In this document: positions 25,210-33,522 of the stretch, piece after piece
Numbering within the stretch: position 1 is the first letter of the stretch
How the letters are laid out: every line of letters begins with the position of its first letter
NCBI RefSeq assembly: GCF_029892565.1
Contig: NZ_JARXVH010000002.1
Span: 62,001-126,000, forward strand
DNA: 64,000 bases
Source: Streptomyces pseudovenezuelae
GTDB taxonomy: Bacteria; Actinomycetota; Actinomycetes; Streptomycetales; Streptomycetaceae
Reading direction: 5' to 3'
Position numbers and translations under genes: made by a program
The notes under the pieces: generated by a model
Told to the model about the DNA's origin: nothing
What the model saw: only the letters and a program-made list of their open reading frames with translations
Databases searched by the model: none

Positions 25210-27266
25210 CGCAGGAAGGCGGCCGCGACACCGGCGTCGACCGGGACGTGCAGACCGGTGGTGTGCGTCAACTCCCCGCCGGTCAGCGCGAACACGGCGT
25301 TCGCCACATGCTCCGGCAGCACCTCGCGCTTGAGGATCGTCCGCTGCGCGTAGAACTCGCCAAGCTTCTCCTCGGGCACGCCGTACACGGCCGCCCGCTG
25401 CGCGCCCCAGCCGCCCGCGAAGATGCCGGAGCCGCGCACGACACCGTCCGGGTTGACGCCGTTGACGCGGATGCCGTGCTCGCCCAACTCGGCGGCCAGC
25501 AAACGTACTTGATGGGCCTGGTCGGCCTTGGTGGCGGAGTAGGCGATGTTGTTCGGACCGGCGAAGACGGCGTTCTTCGAGGCGATGTAGACGATGTCGC
25601 CGCCCAGCTCCTGCGCGATCATCACCCGCGCGGCCTCGCGTGAGACGAGGAAGGAACCCCGGGCCATGATGTCGTGCTGAAGGTCCCAGTCCCTGGCCGA
25701 AGTCTCCAGCAGGGGCTTGGAGATGGAGATACCGGCGTTGTTGACCACCAGATCGACCCCGCCGAAGGCGAGCACGGCAGCCCGGAACGCCTCAGCGATC
25801 TGCTCCTCCGAAGTCACGTCGACCGTCACCGCGACGGCCTTGTCCGCCCCGCCCAACTCCTCTGCCACGGCAACGGCGTTGTCCGCGTCGAGGTCGGCGA
25901 CCACGACACACGCGCCCTCGGCGGCCAGCCGCCGCGCGATGGCCTTCCCGATCCCGCTCCCCGCACCGGTCACCAGCGCCACCCGGGTCGCCAACGGCTT
26001 GGGCTTCGGCATGCGTTGGAGCTTGGCCTCCTCCAACGCCCAGTACTCGATACGGAACTTCTCCGACTCCTCGATCGGCGCGTACGTCGAGACGGCCTCG
26101 GCGCCCCGCATCACATTGACGGCGTTGACGTAGAACTCGCCGGCCACCCGCGCCGTCTGCTTGTCCTTGCCGAAGGAGAACATGCCGACGCCGGGGACCA
26201 GCACGATCGCCGGGTCGGCGCCGCGCATCGCGGGGGAGCCGGGCAGGGCGTGCCGCGCGTAGTAGGCGGCGTACTCCTCGCGGTACTCGGCGTGCAGCTC
26301 CTTCAGCCGGGCGATCGCCTCCTCCAGCGGGGCGGCCGGCGGCAGGTCGAGGACGAGCGGCCGGACCTTGGTGCGCAGGAAGTGGTCCGGGCAGGAGGTG
26401 CCGAGGGCCGCGAGCCGCGGATGCTCGGCGCGGGAGACGAAGTCCAGCACGACGTCCGCGTCGGTGAAGTGACCGACCTGCGGCCTGTCCTGGGAGGCGA
26501 GGGCGCGCACGTACGGCGCGAGCGCGGCGGCCCGAGCCCTGCGGTCGACGTCCGGCAGACCGTCGTACCCCTCGATGACGGGACCGAAGGGCTCGGGCCG
26601 CCCCTTCTCCGCCAGGAAGGCCTCCGCAGTGCGGATGATGTGCAGCGAGTTGCGCTCGCACTCCTCGGACGTGTCACCCCACGCCGTGATCCCGTGCCCG
26701 CCCAGCACGCACCCGATGGCCTGCGGGTTGGCCTCCTTCATCGCCGCGATGTCCACGCCCAGTTGGAACCCGGGCCGCCGCCACGGCACCCACACCACGG
26801 TGTCACCGAAACACTCGGCGGTCAGCTTCTCGCCGTCCGCCGCGCACGCCAGCGCGATCCCGGAGTCGGGGTGCAGATGATCGACGTGCGCGGCCTCGAC
26901 CAGGCCGTGCATCGCCGTGTCGATGGACGGCGCCGCCCCGCCCTTCCCGTGCAGGCAGTAGTCGAACGCGGCGACCATCTCGTCCTCGCGCTCCACACCG
27001 GGATACACGTCCTTCAGCCCGCGCAGCCGGTCGATCCGCAACGCGGCGAGCCCGGCCTCGGTGAGCGTCCCGAGGTCGCCACCGGATCCCTTCACCCACA
27101 TCAACTCGACGTCACCGCCGGTCACGGGGTCGATGTCGATGCCCTTCGCCGAGGTGTTGCCACCGGCGTAGTTGGTGTTGCGGGGGTCGGCGCCGAGGCG
27201 ATGGGAGCGCGCGAGCAGGGCGGCGGCCTCGGGGTGCGCGGCTTCGGGGTGGGGTGCCATGTCCAT
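25206..27266 (-). CDS. rhaEW: Bifunctional rhamnulose-1-phosphate aldolase / lactaldehyde dehydrogenase (RhaEW type)
   Basis: 686 residues. The N-terminal ~410 residues are a class II aldolase/adducin domain with metal-ligand segment VDHLHPDSG at about 126-134 and a second His in GGHGITAWG. The C-terminal ~260 residues are an SDR dehydrogenase with TGAGSGIG near 431, NNAGIS and the catalytic Y-SATK near 573. The fusion splits rhamnulose-1-phosphate into DHAP and lactaldehyde and oxidises the latter to lactate. ATG 27266 has AAGGA about four bases upstream; ATG 27260 is possible. Two LacI operators lie upstream. Confidence 0.92.
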   Translation of the reverse strand: MDMAPHPEAAHPEAAALLARSHRLGADPRNTNYAGGNTSAKGIDIDPVTGGDVELMWVKGSGGDLGTLTEAGLAALRIDRLRGLKDVYPGVEREDEMVAAFDYCLHGKGGAAPSIDTAMHGLVEAAHVDHLHPDSGIALACAADGEKLTAECFGDTVVWVPWRRPGFQLGVDIAAMKEANPQAIGCVLGGHGITAWGDTSEECERNSLHIIRTAEAFLAEKGRPEPFGPVIEGYDGLPDVDRRARAAALAPYVRALASQDRPQVGHFTDADVVLDFVSRAEHPRLAALGTSCPDHFLRTKVRPLVLDLPPAAPLEEAIARLKELHAEYREEYAAYYARHALPGSPAMRGADPAIVLVPGVGMFSFGKDKQTARVAGEFYVNAVNVMRGAEAVSTYAPIEESEKFRIEYWALEEAKLQRMPKPKPLATRVALVTGAGSGIGKAIARRLAAEGACVVVADLDADNAVAVAEELGGADKAVAVTVDVTSEEQIAEAFRAAVLAFGGVDLVVNNAGISISKPLLETSARDWDLQHDIMARGSFLVSREAARVMIAQELGGDIVYIASKNAVFAGPNNIAYSATKADQAHQVRLLAAELGEHGIRVNGVNPDGVVRGSGIFAGGWGAQRAAVYGVPEEKLGEFYAQRTILKREVLPEHVANAVFALTGGELTHTTGLHVPVDAGVAAAFLR

Positions 27267-27316
27267 TCAGTCCTTCGAGAAGAAACCCTGTGTGAAGCGC
27301 TGCGTGAATTGACGCT

Positions 27317-27328
27317 TGAATCGTTTCA
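27317..27328. promoter_or_regulatory. Rhamnose-regulon LacI operator TGAATCGTTTCA (proximal)
   Basis: One mismatch from the perfect palindrome TGAATCGATTCA found at 27422 and 37789. Lies 51 bp upstream of the rhaEW start. Presumed site of the LacI protein encoded at 44551. Confidence 0.8.
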
Positions 27329-27377
27329 GGGAAACTAGTCGCAGGGCTGTGACGGCGTCAAGATGTCGGCGTGGCCG

Positions 27378-27396
27378 TCACGGGAGTTGCCCGTGA
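27378..27396. terminator. Small hairpin downstream of the NmrA-like gene
   Basis: TCACGGG-AGTTG-CCCGTGA, a 7-bp perfect stem, 44 bp past the minus-strand stop at 27440. It probably ends that transcript just before the rhaEW promoter. Confidence 0.5.
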
Positions 27397-27419
27397 GAGG
27401 TGGGTCGGCACGCTCGCTC

Positions 27420-27435
27420 CATGAATCGATTCATG
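27420..27435. promoter_or_regulatory. Rhamnose-regulon LacI operator CATGAATCGATTCATG (distal)
   Basis: A perfect 16-bp palindrome. Its centre is 105 bp (ten helical turns) from the proximal operator at 27317-27328, which would suit DNA looping by a tetrameric LacI-type repressor. Confidence 0.8.
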
Positions 27436-27439
27436 GGGC

Positions 27440-28342
27440 TCAGCCCAGGACGGCCGGCTTGAGCACCTCCTCGCACCACTGGCGGAAGCCGGTGGGGCCG
27501 GGCCGTGCAGTGCGCTGCTCCTCGTCGTAGGCGCCGTTGTTCTGGGCCGTGGCCATGTCCGCCAGGCCCTGCGCCGACGCCTCGGACGCGCCGCGCCCGA
27601 GCATGTTCTGCCGGTGCGCCTCGGGGAGGATCGACTGGAGACGGACCGGCCGCTCCAGTACCTCGGACATGATCGTGGCCATGTCGTCGGGGGTGATCGC
27701 GTCGGGGCTGATCACCGGGACGCCCTCGTAGCCGGTCCACGAGTGGTCGTGGAGCAGTTCGGCGGCCTTGGCGGCGATGTCGCGGGTGGCGACGAGCGCG
27801 AGTACGCGGTCCGCCGGCTGCGGCAGGAAGAACATGCCCTGGTTCCTGATCGGGTCGATCTGGCGGAGCAGGTTCTCCATGAACGTCGGCGGGCGCAGCG
27901 CCCGGTAGGCGACGCCCGTGTCGGCGATCAGTTCGTCGGTGGCCCGCGCGGCGGACAGGTGTCCGGCGTTCTTCTCGATACCGACGCCCATGGTGGAGAC
28001 GGCCACCACCTGCCGGACGCCGTGGGCCTCGATCGCCTCGCAGGCAGGGCGGGTGCTGTCCAGGTAGTAGGCCTCGACGTCGGTCGTGCTGTGGTCCGGG
28101 GGCACCACCCAGAAGACGCGGTCCGCGCCCTCGAAGGCCTTCATGGCGACATCGCGGTCGGTGTGGGACCCGGCGATGACGTCCGCGCGTTCGCGCACCC
28201 GCTCGGGGAGCCGGGACGGGTCGCGTGCGATCACGCGGATCGGCTCATCGCCTTCGAGGAGGGTGTCGAGGACCTGTCGGCCGATCGAGCCGGTGGGAGT
28301 GGTGATGACGATCAAGGGGGACTCCGAAAGTTCTGGGCGCAT
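27440..28342 (-). CDS. NmrA-like/atypical SDR NAD(P)-binding protein
   Basis: 300 residues from ATG 28342. NAD(P)-binding start IVITTPTGSIGRQVLDTLL, then VRVIARDPSRL, FWVVPPD and the VVAVSTMGVGI strand, as in NmrA/quinone oxidoreductase-2-like proteins. An extended SDR without the Y-x-x-x-K pair. Divergent from a LysR gene that has an operator-like box between them, the usual layout of a LysR-activated target. Substrate or redox-sensing role unknown. Confidence 0.8.
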   Translation of the reverse strand: MRPELSESPLIVITTPTGSIGRQVLDTLLEGDEPIRVIARDPSRLPERVRERADVIAGSHTDRDVAMKAFEGADRVFWVVPPDHSTTDVEAYYLDSTRPACEAIEAHGVRQVVAVSTMGVGIEKNAGHLSAARATDELIADTGVAYRALRPPTFMENLLRQIDPIRNQGMFFLPQPADRVLALVATRDIAAKAAELLHDHSWTGYEGVPVISPDAITPDDMATIMSEVLERPVRLQSILPEAHRQNMLGRGASEASAQGLADMATAQNNGAYDEEQRTARPGPTGFRQWCEEVLKPAVLG

Positions 28343-28470
28343 GGTTGTGGGTGCTTCGCGGCGAGTGCATCTCGCCGAGTGCTTCGTGCGTCGCACTTTG
28401 TGCGCCGCGCTTCGTAGTTCGATCCTCCGACCGGCCCCGGCGGAACGGAAGGATCGAAGAGGTCCCACTT

Positions 28471-28487
28471 GTTACCCTGGAGGTAAC
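28471..28487. promoter_or_regulatory. LysR-type box GTTACC-CTGGA-GGTAAC
   Basis: Perfect 6-bp arms, containing the T-N11-A LysR consensus (TACC-N5-GGTA). It lies 22 bp upstream of the LysR start and within the divergent promoter of the NmrA-like gene. Confidence 0.7.
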
Positions 28488-28509
28488 ACCGAATCGGAGG
28501 TGTCAGGCC

Positions 28510-29355
28510 ATGGAATCCCGGCCCCTGCGCTACTTCGTCGCCGTCGCCGAAGAGCTCAACTTCGCCCGTGCCGCCGAGCGCCTGGGCATCTCGGCCCCAC
28601 CCCTGTCCCGCGCGATCCGCAAGCTCGAAGCGGACCTGGGCGTCACCCTCTTGGAGCGCAGCACGCACAGCGTCGCACTGACGGCGGCCGGCAGCGTCCT
28701 CCTGTCGGAGGCCCGGGGCGCCCTGGAGGCCCTGCACGCGGCCGGACGACGGGCCCAACGCGCGTCCGGCCCGGACGCGAAGCTGGTCCTGGCCGTCAAG
28801 GCCGACGGCTACGGGGGCCTGCTGGACACCATCCTGGCCCGCTTCGCGGCCGACCCGGCCGCCCGGCCCGTGACGATCCGCCTCTCCGGCTGGGGCGAAC
28901 AGGTCCATCTGCTGCGCCAGGGCGAGGCGGACGCCGCTCTGGTCTACGACCCGTTCGACAGCACCGACCTCGACACGGAGCCGATCTTCGTCGAACCGCG
29001 CCAGGCGGTCCTCCCCGCCGCCCACCCCCTCGCCGCGCGGGATCGCCTCACCCTCGCCGACCTCGCCCTCCCCGGAGTCGAACCGGGCAACCTCGCCGGC
29101 CTCGGCCAGTACCTCGACTCGACCGTCGAGCAACACGGCTTCATCGACCTCGCCCAACTGCTCGCCCACGTCGAACTGGGCGATCTCGTCACGCTGTTGC
29201 CGGAGTCGGTGACGGTTCGCTATCCGCGGCCGGGTGTCGTCTACCGTCCGGTTGTGGATGTCGCGCCTGCCACGCTGTCGATCGCGTGGCCTCAGAAGTC
29301 CTGTTCTGTGGCGACGGCGGCGTTGGTGCGGGCTGCGACTTCGGTGGTCGCGTAG
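28510..29355 (+). CDS. LysR-family transcriptional regulator
   Basis: 281 residues from ATG 28510. N-terminal winged helix: LRYFVAVAEELNFARAAERL, recognition helix segment APPLSRAIRKLEADLGVTLL, then the ERSTHSVALTAAG wing. The effector domain begins near residue 90. Slightly short against the ~300 usual. Probably controls itself and the divergent NmrA-like gene through the box at 28471-28487. Confidence 0.9.
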   Translation: MESRPLRYFVAVAEELNFARAAERLGISAPPLSRAIRKLEADLGVTLLERSTHSVALTAAGSVLLSEARGALEALHAAGRRAQRASGPDAKLVLAVKADGYGGLLDTILARFAADPAARPVTIRLSGWGEQVHLLRQGEADAALVYDPFDSTDLDTEPIFVEPRQAVLPAAHPLAARDRLTLADLALPGVEPGNLAGLGQYLDSTVEQHGFIDLAQLLAHVELGDLVTLLPESVTVRYPRPGVVYRPVVDVAPATLSIAWPQKSCSVATAALVRAATSVVA

Positions 29356-29457
29356 GGGGAACGGGTCGGCGGTGCCGGCAGGAGTGTTCTGGGCCGGGAA
29401 GGCGGGCGGACAGGTAGGGAGGCAGGGCGGAGGAGGAGCGCGGAGGTGGCCATGGCC

Positions 29458-30411
29458 TCATCTACGCCCTTCGGCTTCCCAGATGCCGTCACCGCGCTCG
29501 ACACCGCCCGCCGCGTCCGTACAACAGTGGGCGACGGTGTCAGCGAAGACCCGGGCCAGCGGGGCGAGGGCGTCCCAGCGGCGAACGGCCCAGCCGACCG
29601 GGAGCGGGGGCAGGTCCGGGAGGGGGATGAGACGGAGAGGACTGTCACCGGGAACCAGTCGGCCTGGCAGGGCAGGGACTACGGCGTGTCCGAGGCCGAG
29701 TTCTGCCAGCAGGAGGGCGGTGTCCCAGTCGGCGACGCCGGTGTCGGAGCTGCTCCGTACGCCCAACTCGGCGAAGGCGGCGTCGAGTCGGGCACCTGAC
29801 GTGGAGTTCTGGGGGAGTCGGATGAGACGGATCTCGGCGAGGATGTCGGTGAGTTCGGCTGTCGTGGCGCAGGGTCGGTCTGCGAGGGGATCGTCGGTAC
29901 GGACGGCAAGTACCCAGGGCAGATGGACGACAGGGCGCTGCTCGATGCCTCGTACCGGGCCGTCGATGGTGACCCAGGCGAGGTCGAGGTTGCCGGCGGT
30001 GAGTGCGTCGAAGCAACTGCGGCTGGAGGTCTCCGTCCGGAACTCCAGGCTCACCTTCGGGTAGCGCCGCCGGAAGTCGACGATGGCTTCCGACATGAAG
30101 TGCCGCACCGTCGTCCCGCCCGTGGTGACACGCACGGAGCCGGTCTCACCGTTGGCGAGGTCGTCGATGTGTCGCAGGGCCAGTTCCAGACCGGCGATGC
30201 TGCCGGCGGCGGCTTCGCACAGGACACGTCCCGCGGGTGTGGGCACTACACCTCGCGGTTGGCGCTCCAGGAGGCTGACGCCGGTCTCCCGTTCCAGCCG
30301 CTTCACATGCTGGCTCACGGCGGATTGCGTGCAGCCCAGCTCCCGGGCGACGGCACTGAGGTTTCCCGCCCGGCATACGGCCACGAAGACGCGCAGGTCG
30401 TCCAGAGTCAT
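29458..30411 (-). CDS. LysR-family transcriptional regulator
   Basis: 317 residues. HTH DLRVFVAVCRAGNLSAVARE and QSAVSQHVKRLERETGVSLL, then the PTPAGRVL hinge helix and a normal effector-binding domain (GSVRVTTGGTTVRHF). It diverges from the DUF6817-like gene at 30589 across 177 bp, which is a plausible target. No clear T-N11-A palindrome noticed there. Confidence 0.9.
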   Translation of the reverse strand: MTLDDLRVFVAVCRAGNLSAVARELGCTQSAVSQHVKRLERETGVSLLERQPRGVVPTPAGRVLCEAAAGSIAGLELALRHIDDLANGETGSVRVTTGGTTVRHFMSEAIVDFRRRYPKVSLEFRTETSSRSCFDALTAGNLDLAWVTIDGPVRGIEQRPVVHLPWVLAVRTDDPLADRPCATTAELTDILAEIRLIRLPQNSTSGARLDAAFAELGVRSSSDTGVADWDTALLLAELGLGHAVVPALPGRLVPGDSPLRLIPLPDLPPLPVGWAVRRWDALAPLARVFADTVAHCCTDAAGGVERGDGIWEAEGRR

Positions 30412-30588
30412 AACTCCAAGCTACAGCTGGGGTGTTGGCAGAAATCCGGAGGATTGACTGGGGTGCGTGAATTCCAGGACGATCGATGCAGGGCCCAGGC
30501 GGCAACCCGTCCGACGCTTTCGCGGGGTCCGGACCACAGGCGAAGGCGCGGACGGGTGCCGACCTCAGTGTGGGAAGGAGAGTGCCCT

Positions 30589-31161
30589 GTGGCTGCTTGC
30601 CCTGAATCTGCCTTTGCCTCGGGCTCTGCGCCTGCCGACCGAGCCGTCGCGCTGCTGCGCAAATTCGGTGCCGCAGATATTGCCCACCCGGGCGGCACCC
30701 TCCTCGCGCACCTCCAGCGGGTCCAGGCACAACTCGCCGACTGGGGCGCCCGCCCCGCCCTCCAACTCGCGGGCCTGTGCCACGCGTTCTATGGAACCGA
30801 CGGCTTCCCAACCGCTCTGCTGCCGGTGGACCGCCGTGCCGAACTCGTCCTGGTGATCGGCGCCGAGGCCGAAGCGATCGTGTACTGCTATGCCTCGTGC
30901 GACCGGAAGGCCACTTACCCGACGGTCACAGACGCCGACGGGCCTTTCCGCGACCGTTTCACCGGTCGCGGCCTCAGACCGGAGCTTCAACTGCGCTGCG
31001 ACTTCGCCGAGTTGTCCGCTGCCAATGAACTCGACATCGCCCGCATCGATCCTGTGTTTCGCGAGAGGTGGGGACCCGAACTCCTCGCGCTCTTCACTCG
31101 CTTCCGCCCCCTGCTGAGTCAACCTGCCTGGTCGGCTTGTGAGTCTGAAGTGAGTTCCTAA
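30589..31161 (+). CDS. DUF6817-like protein
   Basis: 190 residues from GTG 30589, chosen because GGAAGGAG (30573-30580) lies eight bases upstream; two earlier in-frame GTGs lack this. The core LLRKFGAADIAHPGGTLLAH, then LQLAGLCHAFYGTDGFP, matches a small conserved family (DUF6817) with His residues spaced like an HD-type metal site. Function unknown. Its TAA overlaps the stop of the convergent VOC gene. Confidence 0.65.
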   Translation: MAACPESAFASGSAPADRAVALLRKFGAADIAHPGGTLLAHLQRVQAQLADWGARPALQLAGLCHAFYGTDGFPTALLPVDRRAELVLVIGAEAEAIVYCYASCDRKATYPTVTDADGPFRDRFTGRGLRPELQLRCDFAELSAANELDIARIDPVFRERWGPELLALFTRFRPLLSQPAWSACESEVSS

Positions 31162-31529
31162 CCGATGAGGGTCTTCTTCGGGCGGACCACGCAGAACTCA
31201 TTCCCCTCCGGATCGGCCAGCACCGTCCACGACTCGTCGCCGCTCTGACCGACGTCCGCCCTGCGGGCGCCGAGCGCGAGGATGCGCTCGATCTCGGCCT
31301 CCCGGTCCTCCGCGGCGGACGTCAGATCGAGGTGCAGACGGTTCTTGACGGCCTTGCGGTCCGTCACCGGCATGAAGCAGATGCCCACAGGCGCGGTCTC
31401 GTCCGGCCCGATCACGACCTCCCGCTCCCGTTCGGAAAGGATCCGCCAGCCCAACACCTCGGCCCAGAACCGGGCCAGCGCGGGCAGATCGTGGGCGTCG
31501 ATGACGATGTGATGCAGTGAGACAGGCAT
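31158..31529 (-). CDS. VOC/glyoxalase-bleomycin-resistance superfamily protein
   Basis: 123 residues from ATG 31529. The beta-alpha-beta-beta-beta repeats are clear: LHHIVIDAHDLPALARFWAE, VLGWRILSERE, RLHLDLTSAAEDREAE and VLADPEGNEFCVVRP. This subclade binds small ligands and often has no known reaction. Metal ligands are only partly conserved. The 3' end overlaps the convergent gene by four bases. Confidence 0.85.
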   Translation of the reverse strand: MPVSLHHIVIDAHDLPALARFWAEVLGWRILSEREREVVIGPDETAPVGICFMPVTDRKAVKNRLHLDLTSAAEDREAEIERILALGARRADVGQSGDESWTVLADPEGNEFCVVRPKKTLIG

Positions 31530-31565
31530 GTGGGCCAGTGTGCCCAGTGATTGGCTGGGCGGACC

Positions 31566-31735
31566 CTGTACCGATCCCGGATCGATGGGAAGCGCATGTA
31601 CGTCGCCCCCGGACCTCCACTCCGCGCAGGCCACTCGTCGGATCACGCGCTTGGGCGAGCATGACCGGGTCACGATCGACGCCGATCACCGTGCCGTGCT
31701 CACCGACCCGCTCAGCCAGTGCCGGAAGCTCAGCG
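31566..31735 (-). pseudogene. Fragment of a SAM-dependent methyltransferase, truncated and frameshifted
   Basis: On the minus strand, 31735 to about 31640 reads LAERVGEHGTVIGVDRDPVM plus LAQARD, the SAM-binding motif I region of a class I methyltransferase. The later motif GGDVHALPIDPGSVQ continues in another frame at 31614-31566. The N-terminal helix, part of the middle and the whole catalytic C-terminus are missing. A dead gene fragment next to intact small genes. Confidence 0.7.
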
Positions 31736-31736
31736 C

Positions 31737-32252
31737 TCAGCAGTCAAACGCCGACCAGCAGATGTCGTTCCGCAATCGCTGGTCGTCGAGTACGAGCTCG
31801 CGAATCGCTTCCGGGAGCTGGCCGCGCTGCCACTGGCACTCGAGTCGCCCTGCGGCCTCGCTCCCGCCCGTTGGCGCGGCAGCGCGTGCGGCCTTGATCG
31901 CGTAGGCGGCCGCGCCGAGTTCGTGCGCGGCGACGTGTGCGACGGCTCCGGCCTGGCCGGCCGCATACGCGGCATGCCGTGCTGCACCACGTAGCTCTCG
32001 AGCCGCGCCCATCGCATGGCCGCCCGCCGCGCGGGCCTGCATCATCTTGACCTCACCACGCACCCAGGCGCGGGCATGCTCGATCGCCTGGCGCGGCCGA
32101 GGGTCCTCAGGTTGAGCCGACTCGAAGTGGCCAAGGACGTGCTCCGCGCAAGCCGCCGCCCAAAGGGCGAGGAGATGGTGATCCGAATCGGTGAGGGTCC
32201 CACCGCGGCGGATCGTCACGAAGCGAGGGTCCCTGACCTTCGGGAGGACCAT
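31737..32252 (-). CDS. Putative immunity protein (Imm5-like helical family)
   Basis: 171 residues from ATG 32252, with GGAAGGA about ten bases upstream. Helical, Ala-rich, with the pattern DHHLLALWAAACAEHVLGHF, ARAWVRGEVKMMQARAAGGH and repeated A-A-R helices. This matches the actinobacterial Imm5-like immunity family, normally found beside polymorphic toxins. No toxin is recognisable here, so it may be an orphan immunity gene or have another role. Ends next to the methyltransferase fragment. Confidence 0.65.
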   Translation of the reverse strand: MVLPKVRDPRFVTIRRGGTLTDSDHHLLALWAAACAEHVLGHFESAQPEDPRPRQAIEHARAWVRGEVKMMQARAAGGHAMGAARELRGAARHAAYAAGQAGAVAHVAAHELGAAAYAIKAARAAAPTGGSEAAGRLECQWQRGQLPEAIRELVLDDQRLRNDICWSAFDC

Positions 32253-32474
32253 GGCCGGCATTCCTTCCTACTGGCATCCGTCCCACACCCGAGGACGCGC
32301 ACCCGCGACCATGCACACCCCGAAGCGAAGCCTGCAAACCTGGTGGTCGATCGGCATGCTTGCATACCCCTCTCCGGGCCGGACAAGACGAGCTCTCAGC
32401 CGCCGACCACCTCGCGCACGACGGAGCGCGCGGCGGCCTTTTCACCGACCTGCGCCCGGGGCCGTGACCGTCCG

Positions 32475-33482
32475 TCAGTTGGTGTGGCGGCGGACCGCGT
32501 CGAGGAGTTGGTCGATGTCGTCGGCGCTGTGGGAGAAGGCGGTGACGAAGCGGACGATGCCCGGTTCCCAGCGGTCGTGGTAGAAGGCGTAGCCCTCGGA
32601 GAGGAGCCCTTCGGCGACCTGCTGGGGCAGGCGGCAGAAGAGGATGTTGGCCTGGGGGGTGGCCAACAGGCCTGCGCCGGGGAGGGACTTGAGGCCGTCG
32701 CCGAGGCGGGTGGCCATCTCGTTGGCCTGGCGGGCGTTGCGCAGCCACAGGTCGTCGGCGAGGTACGCGTCGATCTGGGCCGTCTGGAAGCGCATCTTGG
32801 AAGCGAGTTGGCCGGCGCGCTTGGCACGGAAGGCGAGTTCGGAGGCGAGCGTGGGGTCGAAGGAGACGATGGCGTCGGCGGTCATCGCGCCGTTCTTGGT
32901 GGCGCCGAAGGACAGGACGTCGATGCCCGCCTTCCAGGTCATCTCGGCCGGGGTGGCGCCGAGATGGGCCAGGGCGTTGGCGAAGCGCGCGCCGTCCATG
33001 TGGACGCGCAGGCCCGCGTCCTTGGCGATGGCGGACAGGCGGCGGATCTCCTCCAGGGTATAGACACTGCCGCTCTCGGTGGCCTGACTGATGCTCACCA
33101 CGGACGGCTGCACGCTGTGCACGTCACCGGCCCGGCGCCGCACCGCGGTTTGGAGTGCACCGGGGTCGATCTTGCTGTCGGGGCCCGGCACGCCCACGAG
33201 CTTGGCGCCGTTGGTGAAGAACTCCGGAGCCCCGCACTCGTCGGTGTTGATGTGGCTGTCGGGGTGCGAGAGCACGCTGCCCCACGGCGGGGTGAGGGCG
33301 GCCAGGCTCAGGCCGTTGGCGGCGGACCCGGTGGAGACCGGGAAGACATCGACGTCCCACTCGAAGATCTCGCCGAGCCTGCGGCGCGCGCTGTCGGTGA
33401 AGGGATCGTTGCCGTACGGCAGGACCTGCCCGGCGGCCGCGTCGGCGACTGCCTGCGCTATCTGCGGGGACACCCCGGCCAT
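32475..33482 (-). CDS. Low-specificity L-threonine aldolase family (PLP)
   Basis: 335 residues if started at ATG 33482, but homology continues upstream: the family's FISDN motif, including the SD residues near the N-terminus, lies just before that Met and is encoded to about 33515. No ATG, GTG or TTG occurs in frame between the motif and the divergent gene's start. PLP-lysine in SFGATKNGAM (about residue 204), VHMDGARFANAL, SHINTDECGAPEFF and ISQATESGS are all conserved. Expected reaction: beta-hydroxy amino acid to glycine plus aldehyde. Head-to-head with the dioxygenase fusion at 33523. Confidence 0.8.
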   Translation of the reverse strand: MAGVSPQIAQAVADAAAGQVLPYGNDPFTDSARRRLGEIFEWDVDVFPVSTGSAANGLSLAALTPPWGSVLSHPDSHINTDECGAPEFFTNGAKLVGVPGPDSKIDPGALQTAVRRRAGDVHSVQPSVVSISQATESGSVYTLEEIRRLSAIAKDAGLRVHMDGARFANALAHLGATPAEMTWKAGIDVLSFGATKNGAMTADAIVSFDPTLASELAFRAKRAGQLASKMRFQTAQIDAYLADDLWLRNARQANEMATRLGDGLKSLPGAGLLATPQANILFCRLPQQVAEGLLSEGYAFYHDRWEPGIVRFVTAFSHSADDIDQLLDAVRRHTN

Positions 33483-33522
33483 GTTGTCGCTGATGAAGGC
33501 ACGGCTGGAGGGAGTGATGAGA

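Noticed and set aside
30146..30811. Minus-strand frame spanning the LysR/DUF6817 intergenic region
   Set aside because: Runs through the LysR start and the DUF6817 gene in antisense; Arg/Pro/Gly-rich shadow.
32396..32474. Minus-strand peptide ending GEKAAARSVVREVVGG, which looks like a natural protein C-terminus
   Set aside because: Too short to assign, overlaps the aldolase end in another frame, and no upstream domain supports a gene.
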